From the NCBI RefSeq assembly GCF_001591825.1, contig NZ_BCVQ01000001.1, forward strand, positions 1-64,000: a DNA stretch of 64,000 bases. Reading direction: 5' to 3'. The notes below the pieces were generated by a model. The model was given only the letters and a program-made list of their open reading frames with translations. It was not told the origin of the DNA and did not search any database. Position 1 is the stretch's first letter, and each line of letters starts with the position of its first letter. Made by a program: the position numbers and the translations under genes. The stretch is from Rossellomorea vietnamensis NBRC 101237. Its GTDB lineage: Bacteria > Bacillota > Bacilli > Bacillales > Bacillaceae_B. Positions 54,913 through 63,771 of this stretch are shown one piece after another.

Positions 54913-54948
54913 TAAACTATTCATATACATAAAATAGGAGGTCGTAGT

Positions 54949-55272
54949 ATGCCAACGTATAACAAACTAGTCAGAGACAAAATCCCACAAATCATTGAAA
55001 ACACAGGAAAGAAGTTTTCAACTAAAATCTTAATTGATCAGGACTACATAAAGTATTTAAAAGAAAAAAGCTATGAGGAACTGGATGAGTATTGTGCAGC
55101 TGAATCGAATGAAGAAGCAGTAGAGGAGCTTGCGGATCTGTTAGAGATTATTCAAGCTCTGGCTAAGCATCATGGATCTTCTATACAAGAAGTTGAAGCG
55201 GCACGGAAAGAGAAAGCGGAAAAGCGTGGTGGGTTTGAAGAAAAGATCTTTTTGATTGAGGTAGAGGATTGA
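54949..55272 (+). CDS. MazG-like nucleotide pyrophosphohydrolase
   Basis: The 107-residue product begins YNKLVRDKIPQIIE and has the metal-binding EELDEY, then EEAVEELADLLEIIQAL, the MazG/HisE-like four-helix core. These enzymes split nucleoside triphosphates to monophosphates; free-standing ones next to helicases are often seen in defence islands and may deplete nucleotides or clean modified ones. AGGAGG precedes the ATG. The PLD-helicase gene starts 4 bases after its stop, so the two are co-translated. Confidence 0.85.
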   Translation: MPTYNKLVRDKIPQIIENTGKKFSTKILIDQDYIKYLKEKSYEELDEYCAAESNEEAVEELADLLEIIQALAKHHGSSIQEVEAARKEKAEKRGGFEEKIFLIEVED

Positions 55273-55276
55273 TTGG

Positions 55277-57700
55277 ATGAGTTCAATTGAATTGATTACT
55301 TCTCGTTTAGGCGAGGAATTAAAAGACAGAATCCGTAAAGGGAAGACAGTTTACATCATTACGTCTTTTTCAATGAGATCTGGTGTAGAGTTACTGAAGT
55401 CATCTTTGCGTTTTGCTGCCGAGCAGGGGGCCGACATAAAGATCCTAACGGGGGATTATCTTTACATCACCCAGCCGGAAGCATTAAAGGGTTTGCTGTC
55501 TATCCATCCTTCTATAGAGGTTCGTTTGTGGAAGAGTAAAGGTGTCAGCTTTCATCCAAAGGCTTATCTTGTTGAGACGGCAGATCATGATCATTTTTTT
55601 ATTGGGTCTTCCAATTTATCTGCTTCAGCTATGGGGAAGGGCATTGAGTGGAATGTTCTGATCAATGATGAGAAGAAGATATTCGAGGAAGGATCAGAGG
55701 AGTTCATGAGATTGTTTTATCATGAGCAAACCATCGCATTAAATGCTGAGAGCCTTCTAGAGTATGAGGTGTCTTATAGAGAATTCCATCGAAATCATGG
55801 GAATCTAGCAAAAGTATGGACGGAGCAGGAAGAGGTTAACATGATGCTTCCTGCTGGAAAGATGGAGCATTCAGAGGATGTCGTTTTAGAGACTCCTGCA
55901 CCTTACGGGGAGATTGCCCCACGCTTTGCTCAGATTGAAGCTTTAGAAGAACTGGAGAAGACGTATGACGAAGGCTACCATAAAGCATTGGTGGTTATGG
56001 CTACTGGATTAGGGAAAACGTATCTAGCTGCATTCTTCGCAAAGCGTTTTAAGCGAATTCTCTTTGTTGCGCATCGAGAAGAGATCTTAAAGCAGGCAGA
56101 GAGATCGTTTAAGAATGTGCTCCCTGATCTAACCACAGGGATATATAATGGAACCACAAAAGATGGGGAAGCGGATGTTGTTTTTGCTTCTATTTTCACA
56201 CTGAGTATGCAAAAGCATATTAATCGTTTTACGCCAAAAGATTTTGATCTCGTCATCATTGACGAGTTTCATCACGCAGCAGCCAACACGTATCAAAGGG
56301 TGCTGAACTATTTTAAACCGGAATTTCTTCTAGGTATCACAGCCACCCCTGATCGTAATGACAACCGTGACATCTACGCAATCTGTGAAGGTAATCTTGC
56401 TTATCGGATCGATTTTCTCCAGGCGATTGGTCATGGATGGCTGTCTCCATTTAATTATTATGGAGTCTATGATGAGACGGATTATTCTCAGCTAACGTGG
56501 CTGGGATCGAGGTACGATGAAGAAGAACTTCTTTCAGTGCAATTAAGAACAAGCTATGCCGAGAAGGTTATCGAGGCGTGGGAATCTCACAAACAAGAGA
56601 GGTCCCTAGTGTTCTGTTCATCCATTCGCCAAGCAGAATTTTTATCCGGGTATTTTAATGAAAGAAGATACCGCACGATTGCTCTTACTTCAAAGCCGAA
56701 TGGTATGAGTAGGTCTGAAGTTATTAAAATGCTGGAAAACGGAAGCCTTGATGCGATCTTTACGGTTGACTTGTTTAATGAAGGAGTAGATATTCCTTCT
56801 GTTGATACCCTGCTATTCGTACGACCGACTGAGTCATTGACTGTATTTACCCAACAAGTTGGTCGTGGTCTTCGTTTACATGAAAGCAAAGATCAGTGTG
56901 TCATCATCGATCTGATCGGAAACTACCGTAATGCTGATATTAAGATGTCTTTGTTTGATCAAGGAGAGAAGGCGAAGAAGGGAAAAACAAACGTTATTCC
57001 AACTACTCCAGCCAGTTGCTCATTGAATTTAGAAACGAAAGTAGTAGATCTACTTGCCGAGATGGCACGGAAAAAGCAGCCGAGAAGGGATGCTCTTAAA
57101 GATGCATACTACGAGCTTAAGTATGAGATGGGACGACGACCTAGTTATTTGGCGCTTCATTTGCATGGGAAAATGGGTGCGAAAGCTTATTATGATGAGT
57201 GGAAATCGTATCATCGGTTTCTTTATGAAGTGGGAGAGTTGACTGAGTTAGAACAGGACGTATATTTACAGTATGAACTTTGGCTGAAGGATGTAGAAAA
57301 GACGGGAATGAGCAGAAGCTATAAAATGGTGCTTTTAAAAGCAATGCTTGAAAGAGGGCCATCTGATTGGTACAAGCCTGTAACGTCTATTGAGGTGGCT
57401 CCATACTTCCATTCGTATTTAACTAGTGAGGAATATCGGAAGCGGATTGATTTTTCCGGGAAATCACATAAGCAGATGTGGGTGTATGATGAGAAGAAGG
57501 TTGCTGGATTGATTGCAAAGATGCCTATGACTAAGTGGAGTGAAAGTTCTGATGGGTTGATTAGGTTTGAAGGTGGACGTTTTGCGATTCAGCTAGAGGT
57601 GCCTGAGGGATTTGAGCAAATTGTTTTTGAGTTTACTAGGGAGATTTGTGAGTATAGGTTGCATGCTTATTTTCAGAGAAAAGAGGAAAGAGGAAAATAA
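55277..57700 (+). CDS. PLD-nuclease plus SF2 helicase
   Basis: The 807-residue product begins with one PLD-type motif: FHPKAYLVETADHDHFFIGS then SNLSASAM (about 92-118). The helicase follows with VMATGLGKTYLA (about 240-251), VIIDEFHHAAANTY (about 326), GITATPDR and FVRPTESLTVFTQQVGRGLR (motifs V-VI). The C-terminal 220 residues are unlike the DUF3427 tail of its relative at 58622. GATTGGATG gives it a weak site, so translation probably depends on the MazG-like gene. It shares FNEGVDIP and PTESLTVF with the minus-strand paralogue. Confidence 0.86.
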   Translation: MSSIELITSRLGEELKDRIRKGKTVYIITSFSMRSGVELLKSSLRFAAEQGADIKILTGDYLYITQPEALKGLLSIHPSIEVRLWKSKGVSFHPKAYLVETADHDHFFIGSSNLSASAMGKGIEWNVLINDEKKIFEEGSEEFMRLFYHEQTIALNAESLLEYEVSYREFHRNHGNLAKVWTEQEEVNMMLPAGKMEHSEDVVLETPAPYGEIAPRFAQIEALEELEKTYDEGYHKALVVMATGLGKTYLAAFFAKRFKRILFVAHREEILKQAERSFKNVLPDLTTGIYNGTTKDGEADVVFASIFTLSMQKHINRFTPKDFDLVIIDEFHHAAANTYQRVLNYFKPEFLLGITATPDRNDNRDIYAICEGNLAYRIDFLQAIGHGWLSPFNYYGVYDETDYSQLTWLGSRYDEEELLSVQLRTSYAEKVIEAWESHKQERSLVFCSSIRQAEFLSGYFNERRYRTIALTSKPNGMSRSEVIKMLENGSLDAIFTVDLFNEGVDIPSVDTLLFVRPTESLTVFTQQVGRGLRLHESKDQCVIIDLIGNYRNADIKMSLFDQGEKAKKGKTNVIPTTPASCSLNLETKVVDLLAEMARKKQPRRDALKDAYYELKYEMGRRPSYLALHLHGKMGAKAYYDEWKSYHRFLYEVGELTELEQDVYLQYELWLKDVEKTGMSRSYKMVLLKAMLERGPSDWYKPVTSIEVAPYFHSYLTSEEYRKRIDFSGKSHKQMWVYDEKKVAGLIAKMPMTKWSESSDGLIRFEGGRFAIQLEVPEGFEQIVFEFTREICEYRLHAYFQRKEERGK

Positions 57701-57746
57701 ACAATCGTAAGTGATTAGTTTTAATCCCAGATCTGATAATTAAAAT

Positions 57747-57776
57747 ATTGCCTGCCTAACTGAATAGACAGGCAAT
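57747..57776. terminator. Hairpin between convergent genes
   Basis: ATTGCCTG and CAGGCAAT pair around a 13-14 base loop; it lies between the helicase (+) and the DUF2188 gene (-). Confidence 0.5.
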
Positions 57777-57785
57777 AGCAATTAT

Positions 57786-58010
57786 TTATCCTCTTGGAGG
57801 GAACTTATCGTTTCCATAACTGTTCCGTTCTCTGATTTGTCCAGTTTTATTATGGATAAATAGCTCGGATTTTTGTTTCTTTGCGACGTCTTTAGCAAAC
57901 GATATAGCGTCTTTTTGAGTTTCGAATATTTTTGTTGCTTTAGTATTCCCAGCACCTTTGACTTGGTAGCCACCTTCAGAATGCGGTGTTACATGTTGGT
58001 TCTTTCCCAT
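57786..58010 (-). CDS. DUF2188 protein
   Basis: The 74-residue product matches DUF2188: HVTPHSEGGYQVKGAGNTKA, then QKDAISFAKDVAKKQKSEL, then FIHNKTGQIRERNSYGND. DUF2188 is a small beta-alpha fold with no known role, common in phages and defence-rich regions. GGAGT precedes ATG 58010. It is probably in one transcript with the tiny gene at 58147, although a hairpin lies between them. Confidence 0.88.
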   Translation of the reverse strand: MGKNQHVTPHSEGGYQVKGAGNTKATKIFETQKDAISFAKDVAKKQKSELFIHNKTGQIRERNSYGNDKFPPRG

Positions 58011-58112
58011 TATACCGACTCCTTTATTTGAAAATTGTATGTGGGGCGAACATAGGTACTCTTTGAAATATATATAGAATGTTGTATCATGTGAGTGTAA
58101 ATATTTTTATGG

Positions 58113-58144
58113 GCTCTTAATTGTTTGGCAGAACAATTAAGAGC
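58113..58144. terminator. Perfect hairpin between DUF2188 and the tiny gene
   Basis: GCTCTTAATTGTT and AACAATTAAGAGC pair perfectly around a 6-base loop. It follows the minus-strand tiny gene directly, so it should be the terminator of that gene; the T-run is better on the plus strand. Confidence 0.65.
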
Positions 58145-58146
58145 TT

Positions 58147-58272
58147 TTATTTTACTTTTCTTTGAAGTTCTCTCTCAATTCTTTGTAATCCCCTTTTAAC
58201 TTGCTTATCCACTTCTCGATTCATGTCCCTTACTAATTTGTTAATATTGGATGTTTTAATCCTCACTCTCAT
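58147..58272 (-). CDS. Tiny basic protein (41 residues), unknown
   Basis: The frame on the minus strand reads MRVRIKTSNINKLVRDMNRE then VDKQVKRGLQRIERELQRKVK and stops. It is one long basic helix with heptad-like spacing. AAAGGTGG lies 8 bases before the ATG, a good site for so short a frame. A hairpin terminator follows directly. The family is not recognised; the pattern resembles small phage-derived proteins. Confidence 0.55.
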   Translation of the reverse strand: MRVRIKTSNINKLVRDMNREVDKQVKRGLQRIERELQRKVK

Positions 58273-58621
58273 TTTTACTCACCACCTTTATATGAATATT
58301 TATCCATCCCACACTATTGTATTATAGCACCGCTTACTCCTTGCAACAACATGTAGTCGCTAAAAAATTTATATATACAATATGTTGTGTTTTGGGTGGG
58401 GCGGATATTGAATTTGTCAAATTAGAAAAGTGCAGAGATTAATAGAATGATTTAGGATTAACAAGAAAAGGGCAAGATTTCTCGACAATTTCTATAATTT
58501 TCTACATTGCTAAAAATTGTGCAAAGATTTTTTTCATTGATTATATACAAAATAACCACAGCTAGCCTCAAAATGACTAGCTGTGAGCATGAATTTTTCA
58601 AGGCAACATAGGACCTCTCAA
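58273..58621. other. Intergenic region, AT-rich, no gene found
   Basis: No open frame with a ribosome binding site was found on either strand. It holds the leader of the minus-strand tiny gene and, at 58557-58585, the terminator of the DUF3427 gene. Confidence 0.5.
58557..58585 (-). terminator. Terminator of the DUF3427 helicase gene
   Basis: CACAGCTAG and CTAGCTGTG pair perfectly around an 11-base loop. On the minus strand it follows the stop at 58622 by about 36 bases and leads into TTATTTTG. Confidence 0.65.
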
Positions 58622-61600
58622 TCATAAGATATTCTTATTAGCCCGCGGCACCAAATAAGAAGGCATCTCCACCTCAAGCTCCCACACAAAACTCATCGGC
58701 TTATTACCAGAGTGCTTAATATAATTCGCTGTCCCTAAAAATACAAATGGGGAAGGGATGCTTCCTTTTTCCTTCTTATATTCCCTTACAAACAAAGCGA
58801 TTTTTCCACCGTTCTGACGGTGATGAATATATCGCTGACCAGTCGGACTTTCCTCGCTCACTCTACTTTGAGTCTCCCAGTGAAAGAGGGTTTCGTTGAT
58901 CGCGTAGTCTTCGTATAGCGTGGACGGTGAGAAATCCTTCTCTGACTTGTTCAGGGTGATAAAGAAGATGTCTAGGTTTTTGTCTTTAAAGTATTTGACG
59001 CCTTCTCTAAAGGCCGGACTTTGGTCTAAGTTGTAATAGTTGAAGCCTGCCATGATTTGGGCTGTGGAGTACTGGCTGTGTACTTGCAGCGGGCAGGTGA
59101 AGTCAAAGTTTGGTTCTAGTTCAATGGTTTCTAGAGATTCGTATAGAACTTCGAGAATTTGTTTGATTTCGTCTTGGAAGACGGGATGCTCGAGTACGAG
59201 TTCGATTCCTTCTTTAATTGATTCAAATCCTTCTTTTGCAGGGTGTGCTTGATAGAAGGAGTAGTAGAAAAGGTTGAGCATGAGTTCTTCTTCTTTTCCC
59301 TTCACTTCTCTTGTATTCATATAGTTGAGTAGGAATGAGAGAAGTTTTCTTGAGTTGAGATGGAACAGGTTTGGTAGACGACTGGTGATCCATTTTTCCT
59401 TTTCGTATGTGAAGTTTTCTTGGATTCCTGCTTCAACAAGGAGTCGGTGAAAGCTTCTGTTTTTGTTTCCGCCATAGAAATCGTACAGATCTAGATGATA
59501 GTGTGTTAAGACATTGAGTAATGACAAGGGTTGGCCTGTGTCTTGTTCAAAGGTTTTTAGTTTTGAGATGATGTTAGCCTTCGTATTGGCACTTGATTTG
59601 ATGTTTCGCAGGATGTATTCCTTCGCTTGTTTTTCTAGTTGGACAAAGCAGCCTTTTGGAAGGTTGAAGAATCCATTTTCTACGTAGTACTGAACAGAGT
59701 GCTTGGACTTGCCGATGAGTGCCCGCAGTTTCTCTTCATATGAGTAGTTTTGATGGGCTTGACCTACGAAATCGAGTACGGTTAAGCATTCTTTGTCCTC
59801 TGATAAGCGAAGCCCGCGACCTAGCTGTTGAAGGAAGACGGTTAAACTCTCCGTTGGACGGAGGAATAGTACCGTGTTGATTTCTGGAATGTCGATTCCT
59901 TCATTGTATAGATCAACGACAAAAATAAATTTGATATCACCTGACACCAGTAATCGTTGTGCCTCCATCCGAGTAGTCTTGTCTGATCCTCCATGTAGAG
60001 CAATTGAAGGGATCCCAGATTGGTTAAAGAAGTCGGCCATGTATTGGGCATGAGCGATAGAAACGCAGAATCCGAGTCCTTTGACGTCACTCAGATCCGT
60101 TACGTATTTCTCCACACTTTGAATAATTTGACTGCTTCTTAAATCGTTTGATGTATAGACATTCTCTAATTGTTTCGTATCGTAGCCACCCCGGGACCAT
60201 TTTAGATGGGAGAGATCAACGGTATCGGTGACACAGAAATATTGAAAAGGACTTAATAACTTTTGGTTGATGGCTTCGGTTAATCTCATTTCTGCGGCGA
60301 TGTGATCGTCGAAGTAGGTGAGAACGCTTTTGCCATCCATTCGTTCTGGGGTGGCAGTTAACCCTAATAGAATACTAGGGTTAAAATGATTCAGCAGCTT
60401 TTGATACGAGTCTGCTGCTGCGTGATGAAATTCATCGACAATGATGAAATCGTAATAGCCGCTTTCTATGTGGGTGTGAAGCTGTTTGCTATTAAAGCTT
60501 TGAATGCTGACGAATAGATGATCTAGTGAGGAAGGCTGTTGGGTTCCCACTAGCATTTCTCCGAAGTTGGGGTCTCTGAGTATGGCACGAAAGGTATCCA
60601 TGCTTTGCATTAAGATCTCTTCTCGATGTGCCACAAATAAAAGTTTTGCTTTTCCTCCGTTCGCTTTTCTGAACTGTTTATAATCGAAGGCAGAGATGAC
60701 GGTTTTACCGACACCTGTTGCCGCGACTAATAGGTTCTTATGTCTCCCATGAATGTCTCGTTCTGCCTGTAATTTTTCGAGAATTTCTTTTTGGTAGTAG
60801 TAGGGCTGAATATCAAAAATGTACTGTACAGAGCTTTCAGCCACTTCGAATTTACTTCGTTCAAGAGCCATTCGTAGAGTGTGCGTGTCCTCTTCATTTT
60901 TTCCATTAAACGCTTTAAACTCCTTGTCATTCCAGTAACTTTCAAACGTTGCTTCACATTTTTTTAGCACATCAAAGGAGTCCTTTTCCGTTACTTTCAC
61001 ATTCCATTCTAAGCCGGAAGTGAGAGCTGGATTCGATAGGTTAGATGATCCAATATACGCTGTGCTGAAGCCGGTATCTCGCTTGAACAGATAAGCTTTT
61101 GCATGAAGACGGGTTCGTTTCACATCATAGGAAATTCGAATCTCCGTGTTGGATAACTTACTGAGTTCTTGAATCGCCTTATAATCCGTCGCTTCCATGT
61201 AAGAGGTGGTAATGATGCGAAGCTTGCCTCCTCCTTCGGTAAACGTCTTTAATTCTTCTAAAATAATCCTCAAGCCACTCCACTTAATAAATGACACGAG
61301 CATTTCGATGGAATCCGAAGAGAGGATTTCTTTTTTTAGTTCACCCAGCATATTCGGTTCATAGCTAGATCCTGTGAACAAAGAACTTTCTGAGATGGGG
61401 GTAACAGGACGGACGACTTCTTGCTGCTGGATGCTCCTTACGAAATTTACTCGAGAGTAGATATGCGTTAATACTTCAGCTTCTTCTGATATTTTAAGAG
61501 AGTTGAACTCTTGTTGATCCAAATTACGGCTCAGCGTGTCGATGATCTCGTTACAGGTTTCGATTTGTTTAAGGAGAGCATCATGATCATTCTTTTCTTG

Positions 61601-61789
61601 ATCACGGACATGTTTAAGAGCGTTTCTCGTTACTGAGCTTATGTAGGAAGACAGCATTTTACGGGCTTCTTCTACGTCTATAGGGGTACGGCCGATTTCG
61701 ATGTCTAGGTCTGTGTTAGCTAGTTCTTGGTGGAGCTGTTGGGTAATGATTTGTTCGTAGATTCCTTGTTTGAGCATGGTGGTGGACAC
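58622..61789 (-). CDS. DUF3427-type PLD-nuclease helicase
   Basis: The 1055-residue product has a helical N-terminus, then a PLD motif (RLHAKAYLFKRDTGFSTAYI then GSSNLSNPAL, about 226-255). The SF2 helicase has AATGVGKTVISAFD (about 358-371), IVDEFHHAAADSY, GLTATPERMDG and FLRPTESLTVFLQQLGRGLR. The end is the DUF3427 domain (HHRQNGGKIALFVREYKK; PFVFLGTANYIKHSGNKPM). Such proteins are widespread and are thought to act on DNA breaks or invading DNA. The start is GTG 61789 or ATG 61777; neither has a strong site. It closes the defence island. Confidence 0.87.
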   Translation of the reverse strand: MSTTMLKQGIYEQIITQQLHQELANTDLDIEIGRTPIDVEEARKMLSSYISSVTRNALKHVRDQEKNDHDALLKQIETCNEIIDTLSRNLDQQEFNSLKISEEAEVLTHIYSRVNFVRSIQQQEVVRPVTPISESSLFTGSSYEPNMLGELKKEILSSDSIEMLVSFIKWSGLRIILEELKTFTEGGGKLRIITTSYMEATDYKAIQELSKLSNTEIRISYDVKRTRLHAKAYLFKRDTGFSTAYIGSSNLSNPALTSGLEWNVKVTEKDSFDVLKKCEATFESYWNDKEFKAFNGKNEEDTHTLRMALERSKFEVAESSVQYIFDIQPYYYQKEILEKLQAERDIHGRHKNLLVAATGVGKTVISAFDYKQFRKANGGKAKLLFVAHREEILMQSMDTFRAILRDPNFGEMLVGTQQPSSLDHLFVSIQSFNSKQLHTHIESGYYDFIIVDEFHHAAADSYQKLLNHFNPSILLGLTATPERMDGKSVLTYFDDHIAAEMRLTEAINQKLLSPFQYFCVTDTVDLSHLKWSRGGYDTKQLENVYTSNDLRSSQIIQSVEKYVTDLSDVKGLGFCVSIAHAQYMADFFNQSGIPSIALHGGSDKTTRMEAQRLLVSGDIKFIFVVDLYNEGIDIPEINTVLFLRPTESLTVFLQQLGRGLRLSEDKECLTVLDFVGQAHQNYSYEEKLRALIGKSKHSVQYYVENGFFNLPKGCFVQLEKQAKEYILRNIKSSANTKANIISKLKTFEQDTGQPLSLLNVLTHYHLDLYDFYGGNKNRSFHRLLVEAGIQENFTYEKEKWITSRLPNLFHLNSRKLLSFLLNYMNTREVKGKEEELMLNLFYYSFYQAHPAKEGFESIKEGIELVLEHPVFQDEIKQILEVLYESLETIELEPNFDFTCPLQVHSQYSTAQIMAGFNYYNLDQSPAFREGVKYFKDKNLDIFFITLNKSEKDFSPSTLYEDYAINETLFHWETQSRVSEESPTGQRYIHHRQNGGKIALFVREYKKEKGSIPSPFVFLGTANYIKHSGNKPMSFVWELEVEMPSYLVPRANKNIL

Positions 61790-61982
61790 TTCTTTCGCTG
61801 GATTTATTTGGTATAATCATATCATAGATGTTATACAGGTAAGGAACTAGAAAGTTTAAGTTAGCTTAAAGTGTTTTGGAACTATTGGACTTATTCTTCA
61901 AATAATAGAATGATAGCTACAACACTGGAAAAAAGTGAATTTTTTATAAGAGGACAATACTTTTAATATGGGAGTGTACTAA

Positions 61983-62816
61983 ATGACTGCAAACACCAAG
62001 CTCGAATTGATTCTTGAGAAATCTTTAAGTCTGCCAGGGGTGAAGGTTTCAAGAGAAGAGTTTTTAACAAAAGTTTTCTCTAAGAGAAAGGGTGCGTCTG
62101 AGCTAAGGGAGATCATGGAGAAGGGTCCATACGGGGCAGGGGTGACGAGGAAGGAAATCGATAACATCGCCAAGTCAGTCATCCACAAAAGGACATTGAC
62201 TAGTACCTCACTATCATTCGGAGCGGGGCTGCCAGGGGGCATTGCTATGGCAGGGACTATCCCTGGGGATGTTATTCAATTCTATGGAATTGCTATGAGG
62301 CTCGCACAAGAATTGGCCTATTTATATGGACATCACGACTTATGGTTGGAGGAACACCTAGATACTGAGAAAGCACGTGATAATATCCTAGTTTTCTTAG
62401 GTGTCATGTTCGGGGTGGGGGGATCCCAATCAGCCATTAAATTCTTGTCCTCAAACCTATCTAAGCAAGTATTGAAAAAATTGCCTCAAAAAGCACTAAC
62501 TAAAACACTATACTATCCAATTATTAAGAAAGTGTTAGCCTCTATAGGGATAAAGCTTACTAAAGATTCGTTTGCAAAAGGTGTTTCTAAAGTCATTCCC
62601 GTTGTTGGGGGTGTTATTTCAGGATCTCTAACGTATACTACCATGAGACCAATGGGTAAAAGATTAGCAGTAACGTTATCAGAAACCTTGGTCATGACAG
62701 AAGAGGAAGTTAAAAAAGAATATTATGAAATGCGAAAAGAGTTTCCAGAGATTATTGATATTGATTTTGAAGAGGTTGAGGATGAAGAGAAAGATAAAAA
62801 AGACATCTCCGTTTAA
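61983..62816 (+). CDS. EcsC-like membrane-associated protein
   Basis: The 277-residue product has a Gly-rich hydrophobic middle (about 75-100; SLSFGAGLPGGIAMAGTIPG) followed by DVIQFYGIAMRLAQELAYLYG, the pattern of EcsC family proteins, and a second Gly/Val-rich hydrophobic stretch near 205-220 (VIPVVGGVISGSL). The C-terminal 40 residues are very acidic. The function of EcsC-type proteins is unknown. GGGAGTG precedes the ATG. It stands alone after the defence island. Confidence 0.65.
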   Translation: MTANTKLELILEKSLSLPGVKVSREEFLTKVFSKRKGASELREIMEKGPYGAGVTRKEIDNIAKSVIHKRTLTSTSLSFGAGLPGGIAMAGTIPGDVIQFYGIAMRLAQELAYLYGHHDLWLEEHLDTEKARDNILVFLGVMFGVGGSQSAIKFLSSNLSKQVLKKLPQKALTKTLYYPIIKKVLASIGIKLTKDSFAKGVSKVIPVVGGVISGSLTYTTMRPMGKRLAVTLSETLVMTEEEVKKEYYEMRKEFPEIIDIDFEEVEDEEKDKKDISV

Positions 62817-62901
62817 TAATGCAATTTTTTTTTGCTAATTAATATAATTTGGAGATCAGCTTTCAAGAATAAAAACCTCACTATTATCTGGTGGTGTAAG
62901 A

Positions 62902-63166
62902 ATGAACGAAGTTATAATAAATGGTGAAGATGCAGGAGTTTCATAAGTATATTAAACGGAACCTGGATTTACCTGAATACTATGGTGAGAACCTAAATGC
63001 TTTATGGGATTGTTTGACTGGTTTTATTCAGTTGCCTTTGTTGCTTGTGTGGGAGAAATTTGATATAAGTAAAGGTCATCTTGGGGAAGACTCAGAAAAG
63101 ATTTTACAGCTTTTTAAGGAAGTACAAGAAGAGCTGGAAGGCGATTTTATTATTGAGGTTAAGTGA
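62902..63166 (+). pseudogene. Barstar-like inhibitor gene with an N-terminal frameshift
   Basis: ATG 62902, with GGTGG upstream, reads MNEVIINGEDAGVS and stops. The +1 frame from about 62929 reads MQEFHKYIKRNLDLPEYYGE, then NLNALWDCLTGFIQLPL, the classic barstar sequence, to the stop at 63166. The two parts join as VIINGED plus QEFHKYI if one base near 62931 is removed, giving a normal barstar of about 88 residues. ATG 62921 or 62930 could start a shortened protein without the first beta strand. No barnase-type gene is nearby. Confidence 0.68.
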
Positions 63167-63178
63167 GTTTTTAATATG

Positions 63179-63217
63179 AAGACGGTTATCTTTTATGATA
63201 GCCGTCTTTTTTTATTT
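63179..63217 (+). terminator. Intrinsic terminator
   Basis: GACGGTTATC and GATAGCCGTC pair around TTTTAT and are followed by TTTTTTT, just after the barstar stop. Confidence 0.85.
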
Positions 63218-63359
63218 AGTCGATGTGAATTTCCAAGTGAGAATTGCTGAGGCATTTTTATCTTAGTTTGATGTCATTTTATTACAATTTCTGTTTATTT
63301 ATATAGTGATAGGTTATAAGAATAATATACCTAATTTGCACATGTAGGAGAGGGAAGTG

Positions 63360-63584
63360 ATGACGATGTTTGTTGCATGCCTAATCATAGCTGTGGTTTA
63401 TCTCTTTATATCCTTTGCAAGCTACAGGGCATTTACAAATGTGTATCTCAGAACAGGAGTCGGTTTAATACTGGGAATAATACCTTTGGTTGTATTTGTC
63501 CATTTTGAATGGTGGTTTATTCTAAGTTCAATCACGCTTACGATCTTGATTATGTTGCTTCCTAACTTCATGAGAAGAACTTAG
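63360..63584 (+). CDS. Small membrane protein
   Basis: The roughly 74-residue product is almost wholly hydrophobic, with three segments at about 3-22, 33-48 and 51-68 and a short basic end (FMRRT). ATG 63360 and 63366 are both possible; AGGAGAGGG lies 8-14 bases before. The function is unknown. A terminator follows at 63656. Confidence 0.55.
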   Translation: MTMFVACLIIAVVYLFISFASYRAFTNVYLRTGVGLILGIIPLVVFVHFEWWFILSSITLTILIMLLPNFMRRT

Positions 63585-63655
63585 TTCTGGTGTTTTCTTG
63601 CCATTGGATGACACAGTTCCTGCTGCGTTTTACTAATTTCATAAACTCGCCTTTT

Positions 63656-63686
63656 AACATTCGGACCCCACCCGAATGTTTTTTTT
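63656..63686 (+). terminator. Intrinsic terminator
   Basis: AACATTCGG and CCGAATGTT pair perfectly around ACCCCAC and are followed by TTTTTT. Confidence 0.8.
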
Positions 63687-63771
63687 ATAAAAATATTATC
63701 CATAGGGTGTCCCTTTCACTCCCATCTCCCTATATAAAGGGTGAAACCAAAACGAATGAGGAGTGATTGTA

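Noticed and set aside
22487-61789. Integrase, attachment sites or a tRNA at the island borders
   Set aside because: None was found by reading. The island may lie in a recombination hotspot, but I see no mobile-element gene or flanking direct repeat.
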